A stretch of 41,445 nt of DNA. Origin: Cupriavidus laharis. Its GTDB lineage: Bacteria > Pseudomonadota > Gammaproteobacteria > Burkholderiales > Burkholderiaceae. The position numbers and the translations under genes were made by a program. This document shows, piece by piece, positions 8,120 through 16,392 of the stretch (its first letter is position 1; each line of letters begins with the position of its first letter). Location of the stretch: NCBI RefSeq assembly GCF_914271435.1, contig NZ_CAJZAI010000028.1, positions 1-41,445 on the forward strand. The letters run 5' to 3'. Below the pieces are notes generated by a model, which searched no databases, was not told where the DNA came from, and saw only the letters and a list, made by a program, of their open reading frames with translations.

Positions 8120-8773
8120 CTACCAGCGGGCCTGGAAGCTGTCCCGCAATTCAGCCAGTGCGCTTTCGCTGAGCGCGGCGCGGGCAGCGAAGCCCGGTAT
8201 GTCCTTCATCATCATCCAGAGCTTTGCGGTCTCCTCCAGCTCCTCAAGCGCGAAGGCCGCGCGCGAAACGCTGGATTCCCACACTACCGGGCCCAGCCGC
8301 TCCAGCATCACGCCGCGCACCTTGGCGGCAAGCGTGGCAACACGGGCCGCCACAGCCGGATCGCCGGGGCGGTGGTATGGAATCATCGGGATGTGGCCGA
8401 CCTTCATCACGTAGTAGGGCGTGAGCGGGGGCACGATATCGTCAGGCTGCCACACGCCGGCCAGCGTCAATGCGACGAGGTGCGTCGAGTGCGTGTGCAC
8501 GACCGCCTTCGCATCGGGGTTGTTGTCGTAGATGGCACGGTGCAGCGTCAGCGTCTTCGACGGCTTGTCGCCCGAGACCCAGTTGCCGTCGCTGGACACC
8601 TTGGCCACCGCAGCGGGATCCATCATGCCCAGGCAGGCGTCGGTCGGCGTGATCAGCCAGCCATCTTCCAGCCTTGCGCTGATGTTGCCAGCGGAGCCGA
8701 CGGTATAGCCGCGCTGGTAGAGGCTTGCGCCGATGCGGCAGATCTCTTCGCGCAGCCTGCTTTCCTGGCTCAT
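8120..8773 (-). CDS. otnC: 3-oxo-tetronate 4-phosphate decarboxylase (class II aldolase family)
   Basis: A 217-residue class II aldolase/adducin domain. Visible are GSAGNIS (residues 27-32, phosphate loop) and VVHTHSTH (H93, H95, metal ligands). Family knowledge: OtnC decarboxylates 3-dehydrotetronate 4-phosphate to dihydroxyacetone phosphate plus CO2. Its start overlaps the otnK stop by 4 bases (ATGA), so the two are translationally coupled. Oddity: where FucA-type aldolases have a catalytic Glu and a third metal-binding His (usual NHG), this protein appears to have Thr (T74, in PSKTLTLH) and Leu (L160, in ERLGPVVW). This may be a subfamily trait; see findings. Confidence 0.88.
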   Translation of the reverse strand: MSQESRLREEICRIGASLYQRGYTVGSAGNISARLEDGWLITPTDACLGMMDPAAVAKVSSDGNWVSGDKPSKTLTLHRAIYDNNPDAKAVVHTHSTHLVALTLAGVWQPDDIVPPLTPYYVMKVGHIPMIPYHRPGDPAVAARVATLAAKVRGVMLERLGPVVWESSVSRAAFALEELEETAKLWMMMKDIPGFAARAALSESALAELRDSFQARW

Positions 8774-10071
8774 CGCTGGCCTCCGAGTTGGGCGAGCGCT
8801 TCGGCGAAGAAATCCGCGCCGCCGAAGTTGCCCGATTTCAATGCCAGCGCGACCGGTTGCGCGTCGAGCGTGACGGTGGCGGGCACGCCCGGCGCGATCT
8901 GCGCGCCGATGCGCAAGGCGCGCACGCCGAGCGCCTGCACCACCGCGCCCGAGGTCTCGCCACCGGCCACGACAAAGCGCCGCATGCCGCGAGCGAGCAG
9001 GCCGGCGGCGATGCCCGCCAGCGCCTGTTCGACCAGATGTCCGGCGCGCTCTACACCCAGCTCGGCCTGCACGGCCTTGACCTCGTCGGGGCTGCTGGTG
9101 GCGTAGATCAGCACGGGCTCTTCGTGGCTGGCGGCAAAGGCGAGTGCGGCATCCACGACGGCTTCGCCGCGTGCGAGTGCCAGCGGATCGATGCGCAGCG
9201 CAGGGCGGCCCTGTTCGAGCCAGCGTGCCACCTGGCCGTTCGTCGCACGCGAAGCGCTGCCGGCCAGCACCACGCCGTGGCCGTCGAGTCGCGGCACCGA
9301 TGCGGCATCGCCACGCTGCGGCAGGAGGCCGGCGCGGCGGAAATTCTCGGGCAGGCCCAGCGCGATGCCCGATCCGCCAGTGATCAGCGGCAGATTGGCG
9401 CAGGCTTCGCCCAGCGTGAACAGGTCGGCGTCGGACACCGCGTCAGCAATCGCGAGGCGAACACCGTCGCCGCGCAGGGCTTCGATGCGCTCCGCCGTGG
9501 CGGCCGCACCGCGCGCGACGGCGTCATAGCGCAGCAGGCCGACCTTGCCCTGGCTCTGCCGCTGCAGCACGCGCACGAGGTTGGCGTCGGGCATCGGCGT
9601 GAGCGGATGGTGCTCCATGCCCGATTCGTTCAGCAGCACATCGCCGACGAACAGGTGGCCGCGGAAGATGGTGCGGCCGTTCTCGGGGAAGGCCGGGCAG
9701 GCGATGGTGAAGTCGCAGTCCAGCGCTGCCAGCAGGGCTTCGGCGACCGGGCCGATATTGCCGGCGTCGGTCGAATCGAAGGTCGAGCAGTATTTGAAAA
9801 CGAACTGCCGGCAACCCTGCGCACGCAGCCACGCCAGTGCGGCCAGCGATTGCGCCACGGCCTCGGCGGCGGGAATGGTGCGCGATTTCAATGCGACCAC
9901 CACGGCGTCGGCCAGGCCGATGTCCTGCCCGGCACCGGCTTGCGGCACGCCAATGGTCTGCACCGTGCGCATGCCGTTGCGCACCAGCGTGTTGGCCAGG
10001 TCGGTGGCGCCGGTGAAGTCGTCGGCGATGCAGCCCAGCAGCGGGCGGTTTTGCGCTTGGGTTGCGGTCAT
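8770..10071 (-). CDS. otnK: 3-oxo-tetronate kinase (DUF1537)
   Basis: A four-carbon acid-sugar kinase of 433 residues, the full family length. The N-terminal domain carries CIADDFTGATDLA (starting about residue 14), the acid-sugar binding signature of DUF1537. The C-terminal domain carries VAGGETSGAV, the nucleotide-binding loop. Family knowledge: ATP-dependent phosphorylation of 3-dehydrotetronate at C4, giving the substrate of OtnC. GGAG precedes the ATG. It lies between ltnD (15-base gap) and otnC (4-base overlap). Family and context agree, so the specific name is well supported. Confidence 0.93.
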   Translation of the reverse strand: MTATQAQNRPLLGCIADDFTGATDLANTLVRNGMRTVQTIGVPQAGAGQDIGLADAVVVALKSRTIPAAEAVAQSLAALAWLRAQGCRQFVFKYCSTFDSTDAGNIGPVAEALLAALDCDFTIACPAFPENGRTIFRGHLFVGDVLLNESGMEHHPLTPMPDANLVRVLQRQSQGKVGLLRYDAVARGAAATAERIEALRGDGVRLAIADAVSDADLFTLGEACANLPLITGGSGIALGLPENFRRAGLLPQRGDAASVPRLDGHGVVLAGSASRATNGQVARWLEQGRPALRIDPLALARGEAVVDAALAFAASHEEPVLIYATSSPDEVKAVQAELGVERAGHLVEQALAGIAAGLLARGMRRFVVAGGETSGAVVQALGVRALRIGAQIAPGVPATVTLDAQPVALALKSGNFGGADFFAEALAQLGGQR

Positions 10072-10086
10072 GATGCGGGCTCCGCC

Positions 10087-10992
10087 TTACTCTGCCTTGG
10101 CCGGCAGTTCGATGCCGGGGAAGATCTTGATCACGGCGGAATCGTCCTCGCCACCGTGGCCGGCGGTGGAGGCCATCATGAACATCTGGTGCGCGGCCGC
10201 GGACAGCGGCAGCGGGAATTTGCTGGTGCGCGCGGTGTCGAGCACCATGCCGAGGTCCTTGACGAAGATATCGACCGCAGACAGCGGCGTATAGTCGCCG
10301 GACAGGATATGCGGTACGCGGTTCTCGAACATCCACGAGTTGCCGGCGCTGTGCGTGATGACGTCATACAGCGCATTCGGGTCCACGCCTTCGCGCAGGC
10401 CCAGCGCCATGGCTTCGGCCGCAGCGGCGATATGCACGCCGGCCAGGAGCTGGTTGATGATCTTGACCTTGGAGCCGGCGCCGTGGGTGTTGCCCAGGCG
10501 GTAGACCTTGCCCGAGATGGCGGCCAGCACGTCCTCGGCGAGCGAATAAGCTTCGGCGGGGCCGGACGTCATCATCGTCATTTCGCCGCTGGCTGCGCGC
10601 GCAGCGCCACCCGATACCGGGGCATCGAGCATCAGGATGCCTTGTTCGCCCAGGCGGCGGCCGAGAGCTTCGGCAAAGGCGGGCGGCACTGTCGCGCTGG
10701 CGATGACGAGCGTGCCCGGACGCATCGCGGTGGCTGCGCCATCGGCACCGAACAGCACGGCCTCCGTCTGCTGGGCGTTGACCACGAGGGTGATCACGAT
10801 ATCGCAGCGGCTGCCCAGTTCGGCCGGGCTGGCGCACGGCACGCCGCCGGCATCGGCAAAGCGCTGCAGCACGTCGGGCTGCAGGTCGCAGGCGTGCACC
10901 CTGAAGCCGGCACGCAGCAACGACTGCGCGACACCATTGCCCATGGCGCCAAGGCCGATCACGCCGATATTCCGGCCGATATTCCGGGACAT
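10087..10992 (-). CDS. ltnD: L-threonate dehydrogenase
   Basis: A 301-residue beta-hydroxyacid dehydrogenase (6-phosphogluconate-dehydrogenase-like). It has the NAD-binding motif GLGAMGNG (residues 13-20), the substrate loop DAPVSGGA (about 123-130) and GAGSKVKIIN with the catalytic Lys near K177. Family knowledge: LtnD oxidises L-threonate to 2-dehydro-L-erythronate, feeding OtnI, OtnK and OtnC. The open frame extends upstream to 11334, but the start at 10992 gives the normal N-terminus directly before the Rossmann motif. The first residues read RNIGRNIG, encoded by an imperfect 12-bp tandem duplication (10966-10989). It is the first enzyme gene after the regulator in the operon. Confidence 0.93.
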   Translation of the reverse strand: MSRNIGRNIGVIGLGAMGNGVAQSLLRAGFRVHACDLQPDVLQRFADAGGVPCASPAELGSRCDIVITLVVNAQQTEAVLFGADGAATAMRPGTLVIASATVPPAFAEALGRRLGEQGILMLDAPVSGGAARAASGEMTMMTSGPAEAYSLAEDVLAAISGKVYRLGNTHGAGSKVKIINQLLAGVHIAAAAEAMALGLREGVDPNALYDVITHSAGNSWMFENRVPHILSGDYTPLSAVDIFVKDLGMVLDTARTSKFPLPLSAAAHQMFMMASTAGHGGEDDSAVIKIFPGIELPAKAE

Positions 10993-11044
10993 AGAAAACT
11001 CCTGATGCAGGTAAGGCAGGTCAATCAATGAGAGTGGCGCCGGG

Positions 11045-11791
11045 TCAGTTCGGCGTGCCGGAACGCTCGCCGTCCCGTTCGTCCCCTTCGTCCTGGCCGA
11101 GGTGGGACAGGCGGCGGGCGGCGTTATACATGTGGTTCTGCGCGGCGTTGCGCGCAGCCAGCGCGTCGCCGGCGCGGATCGCGGCGACGATGGCCTGGTG
11201 TTCCTCGCGCACCTGGCGCGAAAAGTCGGCGCGGCGGGCCTCGTTGGTCCGCGTGACACGCGTGGCGGCTTCCAGGTACTGGCTGAGGAATTCCAGGGTC
11301 TTGAGGAAATACGGGTTGCCGGTGGCCGAGGCAATGGCGCGGTGGAAGGCCACGTCCGCAGCGACGCCGTCGCCGCCTTCGGCTACCTCGGCGTCCAGCC
11401 GGGCCAGCGCGGCGTCGATGGCGGCCATGGTGGCGTCGGTACGGCGGCGTGCGGCCTGCGCGGCGACCTCGGCCTCGATGGCGCGGCGCAGTTCGACGAT
11501 CTGAAGGACAGAATCCAGCGTGCCGGTATCGGTGTAGTCGATTCGCAGCGGGCGGATACCGGCCTGTTCGGTCACGAACACGCCGCTGCCCTGGCGCGAT
11601 TCGACCACGCCTTCGTACTTGAGCCGGGAGATCGCTTCGCGGATCACCGTGCGGCTGACACCGAATTCTTCCGATAGCACGGCTTCGGTTGGCAGCTTGT
11701 CGCCACGGGCGAAAGCACCACTCTGGATCTTGTCGAGCAATTGTTCGGCAACGTTGTCGGTCAGGGCACGGGCCGGGACTTTTTGGAACAC
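11045..11791 (-). CDS. FadR-subfamily GntR regulator of the tetronate operon
   Basis: A 248-residue regulator. The N-terminal winged helix-turn-helix (about residues 8-75) contains KLPTEAVLSEEFGVSRTVIREAISRL, too long to give unbroken but clear from KLPTE and VSRTVIREA. The C-terminal FCD domain shows the metal-binding pattern ADVAFHRA, REEHQAI and AQNHMYN. The start is a GTG at 11789-11791. Family knowledge: usually a repressor released by a small carboxylate. It is the promoter-proximal gene, 52 bases ahead of ltnD on the same strand, and so is probably an autoregulated repressor responding to a tetronate or pathway intermediate (inference). Confidence 0.9.
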   Translation of the reverse strand: MFQKVPARALTDNVAEQLLDKIQSGAFARGDKLPTEAVLSEEFGVSRTVIREAISRLKYEGVVESRQGSGVFVTEQAGIRPLRIDYTDTGTLDSVLQIVELRRAIEAEVAAQAARRRTDATMAAIDAALARLDAEVAEGGDGVAADVAFHRAIASATGNPYFLKTLEFLSQYLEAATRVTRTNEARRADFSRQVREEHQAIVAAIRAGDALAARNAAQNHMYNAARRLSHLGQDEGDERDGERSGTPN

Positions 11792-11988
11792 GGGCTTATC
11801 CAGTCATCGGGTAGTCAGGTCATCATACAAATTTCACGTAAATCTGTTACCCGCGTAAACCCTGATCTGGTGCCTCGTGCCCAGTCTCGGTGCAGGCGAC
11901 GCGCCCGGATTGTGGCGTATCATGACGGCCGCCAGCCCCATAGCCGGGCAGGCCGTTTAGCCATTTCTGCCATCTTCAACGTACCGCC
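11792..11988. promoter_or_regulatory. Divergent promoter region of the tetronate operon and the GNAT gene
   Basis: This 197-base gap is more AT-rich in its left part than the genes around it. On the minus strand TATGAT (11822-11827) is a fair -10 for the regulator gene, with a poor GTAACA -35 at 17-base spacing. Between them lies ATTTCACGTAAAT (11831-11843), an interrupted inverted repeat with ATTT/AAAT arms that could be a GntR operator overlapping the promoter. On the plus strand TATCAT at 11918-11923 is a weak -10 candidate for the GNAT gene. All of these are suggestions only. Confidence 0.3.
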
Positions 11989-12414
11989 ATGCCTGTCACC
12001 GTCCTGATCTGCCCCTGGTCCGAAGCCCGCGAACGCGCCCGCGCCATTCGCTACGCCGTGTTCGTCGAGGAGCAGGGCGTTCCGGTCGAGCTGGAGTGGG
12101 ACGAATGGGATGAACCGAGCTGGCACGCGCTGGCGCTGGCCGAAGATGGCAGCCCGGTCGCCACCGGCCGCCTGCTGCCGGACGGGCATATCGGCCGCAT
12201 GGCGGTGCTCGGCCCGGCGCGCGGCACGGGTGTCGGAGCGTTGGTGCTGGACGCGCTGATGAAGAAAGCTGCGGAGCTGGGCTACCCGGAACTGGTGCTG
12301 AATGCGCAGACACATGCCGCACCGTTCTATACGCGCGCAGGCTTTGCGCAAGTCGGGGATGAGTTCGAGGAAGCCGGCATCCCGCATGTGGAGATGCGCA
12401 AGCGGCTGGCCTGA
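11989..12414 (+). CDS. GNAT-family N-acetyltransferase
   Basis: A 141-residue single GNAT domain. AIRYAVFVEEQGVPVELEWDE is the characteristic N-terminal part of the ElaA/YjcF-like group, and GPARGTGVGALVLDALM is the acetyl-CoA pyrophosphate loop (R/Q-x-x-G-x-G/A region). FYTRAGF near the C-terminus is the usual last motif. Family knowledge: transfer of an acetyl group from acetyl-CoA to an unknown amine in the cytoplasm. The stop abuts the stop of the convergent TANGO2-like gene with no base between. The acceptor substrate cannot be inferred. Confidence 0.88.
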   Translation: MPVTVLICPWSEARERARAIRYAVFVEEQGVPVELEWDEWDEPSWHALALAEDGSPVATGRLLPDGHIGRMAVLGPARGTGVGALVLDALMKKAAELGYPELVLNAQTHAAPFYTRAGFAQVGDEFEEAGIPHVEMRKRLA

Positions 12415-13242
12415 TCAGCGCGGCGCCGGTACGGTGCCCGTGTCGCGGGCGAGGTTCAGCTTGCCACGGTACGAGACCTCGCCGGTCTGGCCGCTGGCGT
12501 CGAAGCTGCGCTCGCTCAGGTCGAAGCGTCCGTCGTGGCGCACGCGTAGCACCGTGCTGGCGCGCGTGCCGTAATTGGCCGAGCGGATGAACGCGGACGA
12601 CAGCAGCTTTTCCCACTCGGGCGAAACACCGGTCGAAGGCAGTTCGAAATCCGCAGCCTTGCGCTCGTCCGCCAGCAACTGCAGATAGGGTTCGGCGCTG
12701 GCATTGGGGTGGCCGGTGTCGGCCGCGAGCACTTCCGCGAGTGCGCCGACGCGGCTGCGCACCTTGGGCCAGGGTGTGTCGAGCAGGGCGTTGGACAGGC
12801 CGTACAGCCCCGGGCGCAGACGCTCCGGCTGGCGCGAAGCCGACCGGTTGCTGTACCACCAGAGTTCATGCAGGTCGCTGGTCAGCAGGTTGAAGCCGTT
12901 GTAGCACCCATCCGCTCCAGCCAGCGCGCCGAGGTAGTCGGCCGGCGCGTCATGTCCGCGCAGGAAGCCGGATACCAGCTCGCCGCGCGAACGCGCATCG
13001 GTGCGCTTCTCCGATGGGGCGCGGTAGTTCGTCAGCGCGGCAAAGCGGCCTTCTCCGGCGACGCCCATCCACGTGCCGGGCTCCCCGATCACATCCGCCA
13101 GGTCGCGGCCAGCAAGCACCTGCGAGGCATCCTGCCACCAGTGCGCCGGTGCCGCGGGGCGGACATAGAATTCGTCGCGATTGCCGGCCACCACCAGGGC
13201 ATAGTCCGGGTGCGATTGCCAGGCAACCAGGATCAGGCACAT
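12415..13242 (-). CDS. TANGO2 / NRDE-family protein
   Basis: A 275-residue protein of the NRDE superfamily (formerly DUF833). It begins MCLILVAWQSHPDYALVVAGNRDEFY; Cys2 directly after the initiator Met and the NRDE motif at residues 21-24 are the family hallmarks, and WWYSNRS in the middle fits too. Family knowledge: homologous to eukaryotic TANGO2, linked to heme or lipid handling; the bacterial role is unsettled. Cys2 would be N-terminal after Met removal, as in Ntn hydrolases, which suggests a possible amidohydrolase-like chemistry (inference). It lies 28 bases before a short DUF4936 gene on the same strand. Confidence 0.88.
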   Translation of the reverse strand: MCLILVAWQSHPDYALVVAGNRDEFYVRPAAPAHWWQDASQVLAGRDLADVIGEPGTWMGVAGEGRFAALTNYRAPSEKRTDARSRGELVSGFLRGHDAPADYLGALAGADGCYNGFNLLTSDLHELWWYSNRSASRQPERLRPGLYGLSNALLDTPWPKVRSRVGALAEVLAADTGHPNASAEPYLQLLADERKAADFELPSTGVSPEWEKLLSSAFIRSANYGTRASTVLRVRHDGRFDLSERSFDASGQTGEVSYRGKLNLARDTGTVPAPR

Positions 13243-13270
13243 TGCTTTGCTTCCTTTACTGCGTTGGGAT

Positions 13271-13561
13271 CTACAGCATGTCCAGGTCGATGAAATGCTC
13301 GACCTGGCGTTCGCCGTCCACCCACTGCTCCAGTCCGCTCTGACGCCACAATCCTGCTAGCGTGGCATCGAAGGCGGGCGGCACATCGGCGTAGCATTCC
13401 ATCCAGGTCTGCACGCCGGCGCGGGTTTCGGGCCTGCGCATCAGCGTACCACCAATTCCGGTCGCCTCGGCAACCGTCTCCATCCAACGGTGCCAGTGCG
13501 GCAACGCTTCCGCCGCATCGGCCTCGGGAACACGGAAATAGACGAAGAGGTGATCGCTCAT
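13271..13561 (-). CDS. DUF4936 family protein
   Basis: A 96-residue protein starting MSDHLFVYFRVPEADA. It contains ALPHWHRWMETVAEATG, then MRRPETRAGVQTWMECYADVP, a pattern of a small ferredoxin-like (antibiotic-monooxygenase-shaped) fold. I recognise it as the short protein often found behind ygfZ in Burkholderiales (DUF4936), but its function is unknown. The start at 13561 is chosen because upstream codons overlap the end of ygfZ and do not look conserved. It sits 16 bases after the ygfZ stop and is likely co-transcribed with ygfZ. Confidence 0.75.
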   Translation of the reverse strand: MSDHLFVYFRVPEADAAEALPHWHRWMETVAEATGIGGTLMRRPETRAGVQTWMECYADVPPAFDATLAGLWRQSGLEQWVDGERQVEHFIDLDML

Positions 13562-13577
13562 GGCAGCGTCCTGCGGG

Positions 13578-14585
13578 TCAGCCGGCGGCCTGAGTGGCTT
13601 CCGGCAGCGGTACTTCATACGGAAGGCTGCCCAGCGTCAGTGCGGCGCCGTCCACACTGCCCAGGTGCAGCGCGGATGCGGCGGCATCGATCTTCAGTTC
13701 GGCCAGGCCCGCCCAGCCGCCCTGGGGCGCCGGGGCGGCGTTGACGATCATGCCGCAAGGCTGCGCCGGGTCTTCCGGACGGAAGATCTCCGCGGCCGGC
13801 GCCGGCACGGCACCGTCGCCCTGCACCAGCCACATGCGGCGCTTGAGCGTGCCGCGATACTGGCTGCGGGCCACGATTTCCTGGCCGGGGTAGCAGCCCT
13901 TGCGGAAATTGACGCCGCCAACGATTTCGAAATTGACCATCTGCGGCACGAACTGCTCCTGCGTGGCCGCCACGATGCGCGGGATGCCGGACTGGATGTC
14001 GCACCAGTCCCAAAGTGCCGCATCGGCTTCAGCCAGCTGGCTTGTCAGGGCGGCGCGGATTTCGCCGGCGCGCCCAGCGGGCAGCACCAGTTGCCAGCGC
14101 GGCTGGCCGGCGGCGTCCGGCAGGCGGACGACGGTTATGTCGCCGGCACTGGCAGCGGCAAACACTGCCTCCGGAGCCGGCAGGCCGGCCGCGGCCAGTG
14201 CCTGTGCGGCTTGCGGACCGGCCACGCCCACCATGGCTACCGCGGCCGTGATATCGCTGAGCTTCGCCTTGGCGCGCAGCACGAACATGCTCAGGCGCTT
14301 CTGCAAGGCGGAGAGGATGTCGGCCGACAGCTGCAGTACGATGCCTTCGGCATCGCGCCACATCAGGAAGCTGGCCTGCAGGCGGCCCTTGGGCGAGCAG
14401 TAGCCGGCCAGGCGCGCGGCGCCCGGAGCCAGGTCTTCGACCGCGTTGGTCAGCTGGGTGTGCAGGAAAGTGGCGGCATCGTCGCCTGCCACCCGGATCC
14501 ATCCGAGCCCGGCCGGTGCGCAGATAACGCCATGTTTCTGAAGGGCGTCAAGGCTGGTGGCGAGTTCCGTGGCTGGGGCATTCAT
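13578..14585 (-). CDS. ygfZ: Folate-binding protein YgfZ
   Basis: A 335-residue protein related to the GcvT aminomethyltransferase fold. The diagnostic motif KGCYPGQEIVAR, with the invariant Cys, lies in the second half, and the N-terminal part FLHTQLTNAVEDL ... YCSPKGRLQASF is typical. Family knowledge: YgfZ uses tetrahydrofolate and supports repair or assembly of Fe-S clusters in enzymes such as MiaB. I place the start at the Met of MNAPATEL (14585); a Met three codons upstream (14594) is an equal alternative. It is divergent from mltG across 160+ bases, an arrangement common in Burkholderiales. Confidence 0.93.
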   Translation of the reverse strand: MNAPATELATSLDALQKHGVICAPAGLGWIRVAGDDAATFLHTQLTNAVEDLAPGAARLAGYCSPKGRLQASFLMWRDAEGIVLQLSADILSALQKRLSMFVLRAKAKLSDITAAVAMVGVAGPQAAQALAAAGLPAPEAVFAAASAGDITVVRLPDAAGQPRWQLVLPAGRAGEIRAALTSQLAEADAALWDWCDIQSGIPRIVAATQEQFVPQMVNFEIVGGVNFRKGCYPGQEIVARSQYRGTLKRRMWLVQGDGAVPAPAAEIFRPEDPAQPCGMIVNAAPAPQGGWAGLAELKIDAAASALHLGSVDGAALTLGSLPYEVPLPEATQAAG

Positions 14586-14618
14586 GTCAGGCATTCCGAT
14601 CAGGCAAATTGGGAGCAT

Positions 14619-14778
14619 TCGGTAGGTGCGCGCCGTGCGGCGTAGGCCGGCAAAGTCGTGGCGGCGCGAGGCTCCCGGTATTATATGGGGCTGCCGGCAT
14701 TTCAGCCGGCGCCGGCGGTGCGCGGCGGGCAGGGGGCATCACCCGCCGCACGGGCGCTGCCGAGACTGAACGGATTTC
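14619..14778. promoter_or_regulatory. ygfZ-mltG divergent promoter region
   Basis: A perfect -10 consensus, TATAAT, reads on the minus strand at 14685-14680 and could serve ygfZ, although the -35 position (CGGCTG) is poor. The same bases read TATTAT on the plus strand (14679-14684), usable for mltG, again with a weak -35. A short GCCGGC...GCCGGC inverted repeat follows near 14693-14710. Confidence 0.3.
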
Positions 14779-15774
14779 ATGACACGTCTTTTCATCCGCC
14801 TGGGACTCATTGTCCTGGTTCTTGCCGCGGTTGCCGCCGGCGCCTTTGCGTGGTGGGCCAATCAGCCGCTGGGCCTGTCCACATCGCCTGTCGAAGTCGT
14901 CATCAAGCCCAATTCCAGCGTGGCCAGCGTCGGCCGCCAGCTTCAGCGCGGTGGCGTCGGCATGGACCCGCGCCTGTTCCAGCTATTGGTGCGGCTGACC
15001 GGCCACAGCCCGGACCTGAAGGCCGGCGGCTACACATTCGAGTCGGGCATCACGCCGCTGGGCTTGGTCGGCAAGCTTGCGCGCGGCGAGGTGACGCACT
15101 ACGTGGTCACCGTGATCGAGGGCTGGGAATTCCGCAAGATGCGCGCGGTCGTGGATGCCAGCCCCGCGCTGCGTCACGACACGCAGGGCATGTCCGACGC
15201 CGATCTGATGAAGGCGATCGGCGCTGCGGAGCCTGCGCCGGAAGGGCTGTTCTTCCCCGACACATACCTGTTTGCGCGTGGCAGCAGCGATATCGAGCTA
15301 TACCGGCACGCGTACAAGGCCATGCAGCGGCGCCTGAATGAAGCGTGGAACGCACGCTCGCCGGATCTGCCTTACAAGTCGCCGTACGAGGCGCTGGTCA
15401 TGGCGTCGATTGTCGAAAAGGAAACCGGCCACGCCGCCGAGCGGCCGATGATCGCCGCGGTGTTTGTCAACCGGCTGCGCAAGAACATGATGCTCCAGAC
15501 CGACCCGACCGTGATCTACGGCATCGGCGAGCACTTCGACGGCAACCTGCGCAAGCGCGACCTGCAGACCGACACCCCGTACAATACATACACCCGTACC
15601 GGCCTGCCGCCCACGCCGATCGCGCTGCCTAGCCTTGCCTCGCTGGCGGCAGCTACCGCGCCGGCACCGTCCGACGCGCTGTATTTCGTGGCGCGCGGCG
15701 ACGGCACCAGTCATTTCTCCAACACGCTTCCCGAACACAACCGCGCGGTCGACCAGTACCAGCGCGGCAAATAG
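14779..15774 (+). CDS. mltG: Endolytic murein transglycosylase MltG
   Basis: A 331-residue YceG-family protein. A single N-terminal membrane helix (about residues 5-27, LGLIVLVLAAVAAGAFAWW) anchors it in the inner membrane. A LysM-like region follows, then the catalytic core with ASIVEKETG, in which E213 is the probable catalytic glutamate, and DPTVIYGIG and NTYTRTGLPPTPI further on. Family knowledge: MltG cleaves nascent glycan strands in the periplasm and so sets peptidoglycan strand length. It is 6 bases upstream of tmk, in the widely conserved mltG-tmk-holB order. Confidence 0.96.
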   Translation: MTRLFIRLGLIVLVLAAVAAGAFAWWANQPLGLSTSPVEVVIKPNSSVASVGRQLQRGGVGMDPRLFQLLVRLTGHSPDLKAGGYTFESGITPLGLVGKLARGEVTHYVVTVIEGWEFRKMRAVVDASPALRHDTQGMSDADLMKAIGAAEPAPEGLFFPDTYLFARGSSDIELYRHAYKAMQRRLNEAWNARSPDLPYKSPYEALVMASIVEKETGHAAERPMIAAVFVNRLRKNMMLQTDPTVIYGIGEHFDGNLRKRDLQTDTPYNTYTRTGLPPTPIALPSLASLAAATAPAPSDALYFVARGDGTSHFSNTLPEHNRAVDQYQRGK

Positions 15775-15780
15775 GCATCC

Positions 15781-16392
15781 ATGCGCGGAAAATTCATTAC
15801 CTTCGAAGGCATCGACGGCGCCGGCAAGAGTACCCATATCGACTGGGTAGCGGCCCGCCTGCGTGAGCGCAAGGACATTGGCGCCGTGGTCACCACGCGG
15901 GAGCCTGGCGGCACGCCGCTGGGCGAAGACCTGCGCCAGATCCTGCTGCACCGGAAGATGCACCTGGAGACCGAGGCGCTGCTGATGTTCGCCGCTCGGC
16001 GCGAGCATATCGCCGAGGTCATCGAGCCGGCGCTGGCGCGCGGTGACTGGGTGATCTCCGACCGCTTCACCGACGCCACCTTTGCCTATCAGGGCGGCGG
16101 CAGGGGGCTGGCCACGTCCCGGCTCGAAACCCTGGAAGACTGGGTGCAGGGCAGCCTGCAGCCGGACCTGACGCTGCTGTTCGACGTACCGTTGGAGACG
16201 GCCAGCGAACGCCTGGCTGGCGCGCGCGCGCCGGACAAGTTCGAGGCTGAATCACGAGCGTTCTTTGAACGCACCCGTGCCGAGTATCTGCGCCGTGCCG
16301 CACAGGCGCCCCGGCGTTTTTGCGTGATCGACGCCACGCAGAGTATCGAGGCAATTCGTGTCGAACTTGAGAAAATCATCACAACACTTTGA
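15781..16392 (+). CDS. tmk: Thymidylate kinase
   Basis: A 203-residue dTMP kinase. The P-loop FEGIDGAGKST lies at the N-terminus, TTREPGGTPLGE is the dTMP-binding segment, SDRFTDATFAYQGGGRG carries the DR(F/Y) motif and base-stacking residues, and the lid region follows. Family knowledge: phosphorylates dTMP to dTDP in the cytoplasm, essential for DNA synthesis. The start codon is 6 bases after the mltG stop. An imperfect hairpin spans the stop codon. Confidence 0.97.
   Translation: MRGKFITFEGIDGAGKSTHIDWVAARLRERKDIGAVVTTREPGGTPLGEDLRQILLHRKMHLETEALLMFAARREHIAEVIEPALARGDWVISDRFTDATFAYQGGGRGLATSRLETLEDWVQGSLQPDLTLLFDVPLETASERLAGARAPDKFEAESRAFFERTRAEYLRRAAQAPRRFCVIDATQSIEAIRVELEKIITTL

Noticed and set aside
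6634..8172. Plus-strand frame of about 510 codons opposite the MFS permease
   Set aside because: The minus strand gives a 12-helix permease; the plus-strand translation is charged and low-complexity with no domain.
8725..11031. Very long plus-strand frame (768 codons) opposite otnK and ltnD
   Set aside because: The minus strand encodes two clearly recognisable enzymes with intact motifs. The plus-strand translation is His/Arg/Gln-rich without domains, typical of antisense frames in GC-rich DNA.
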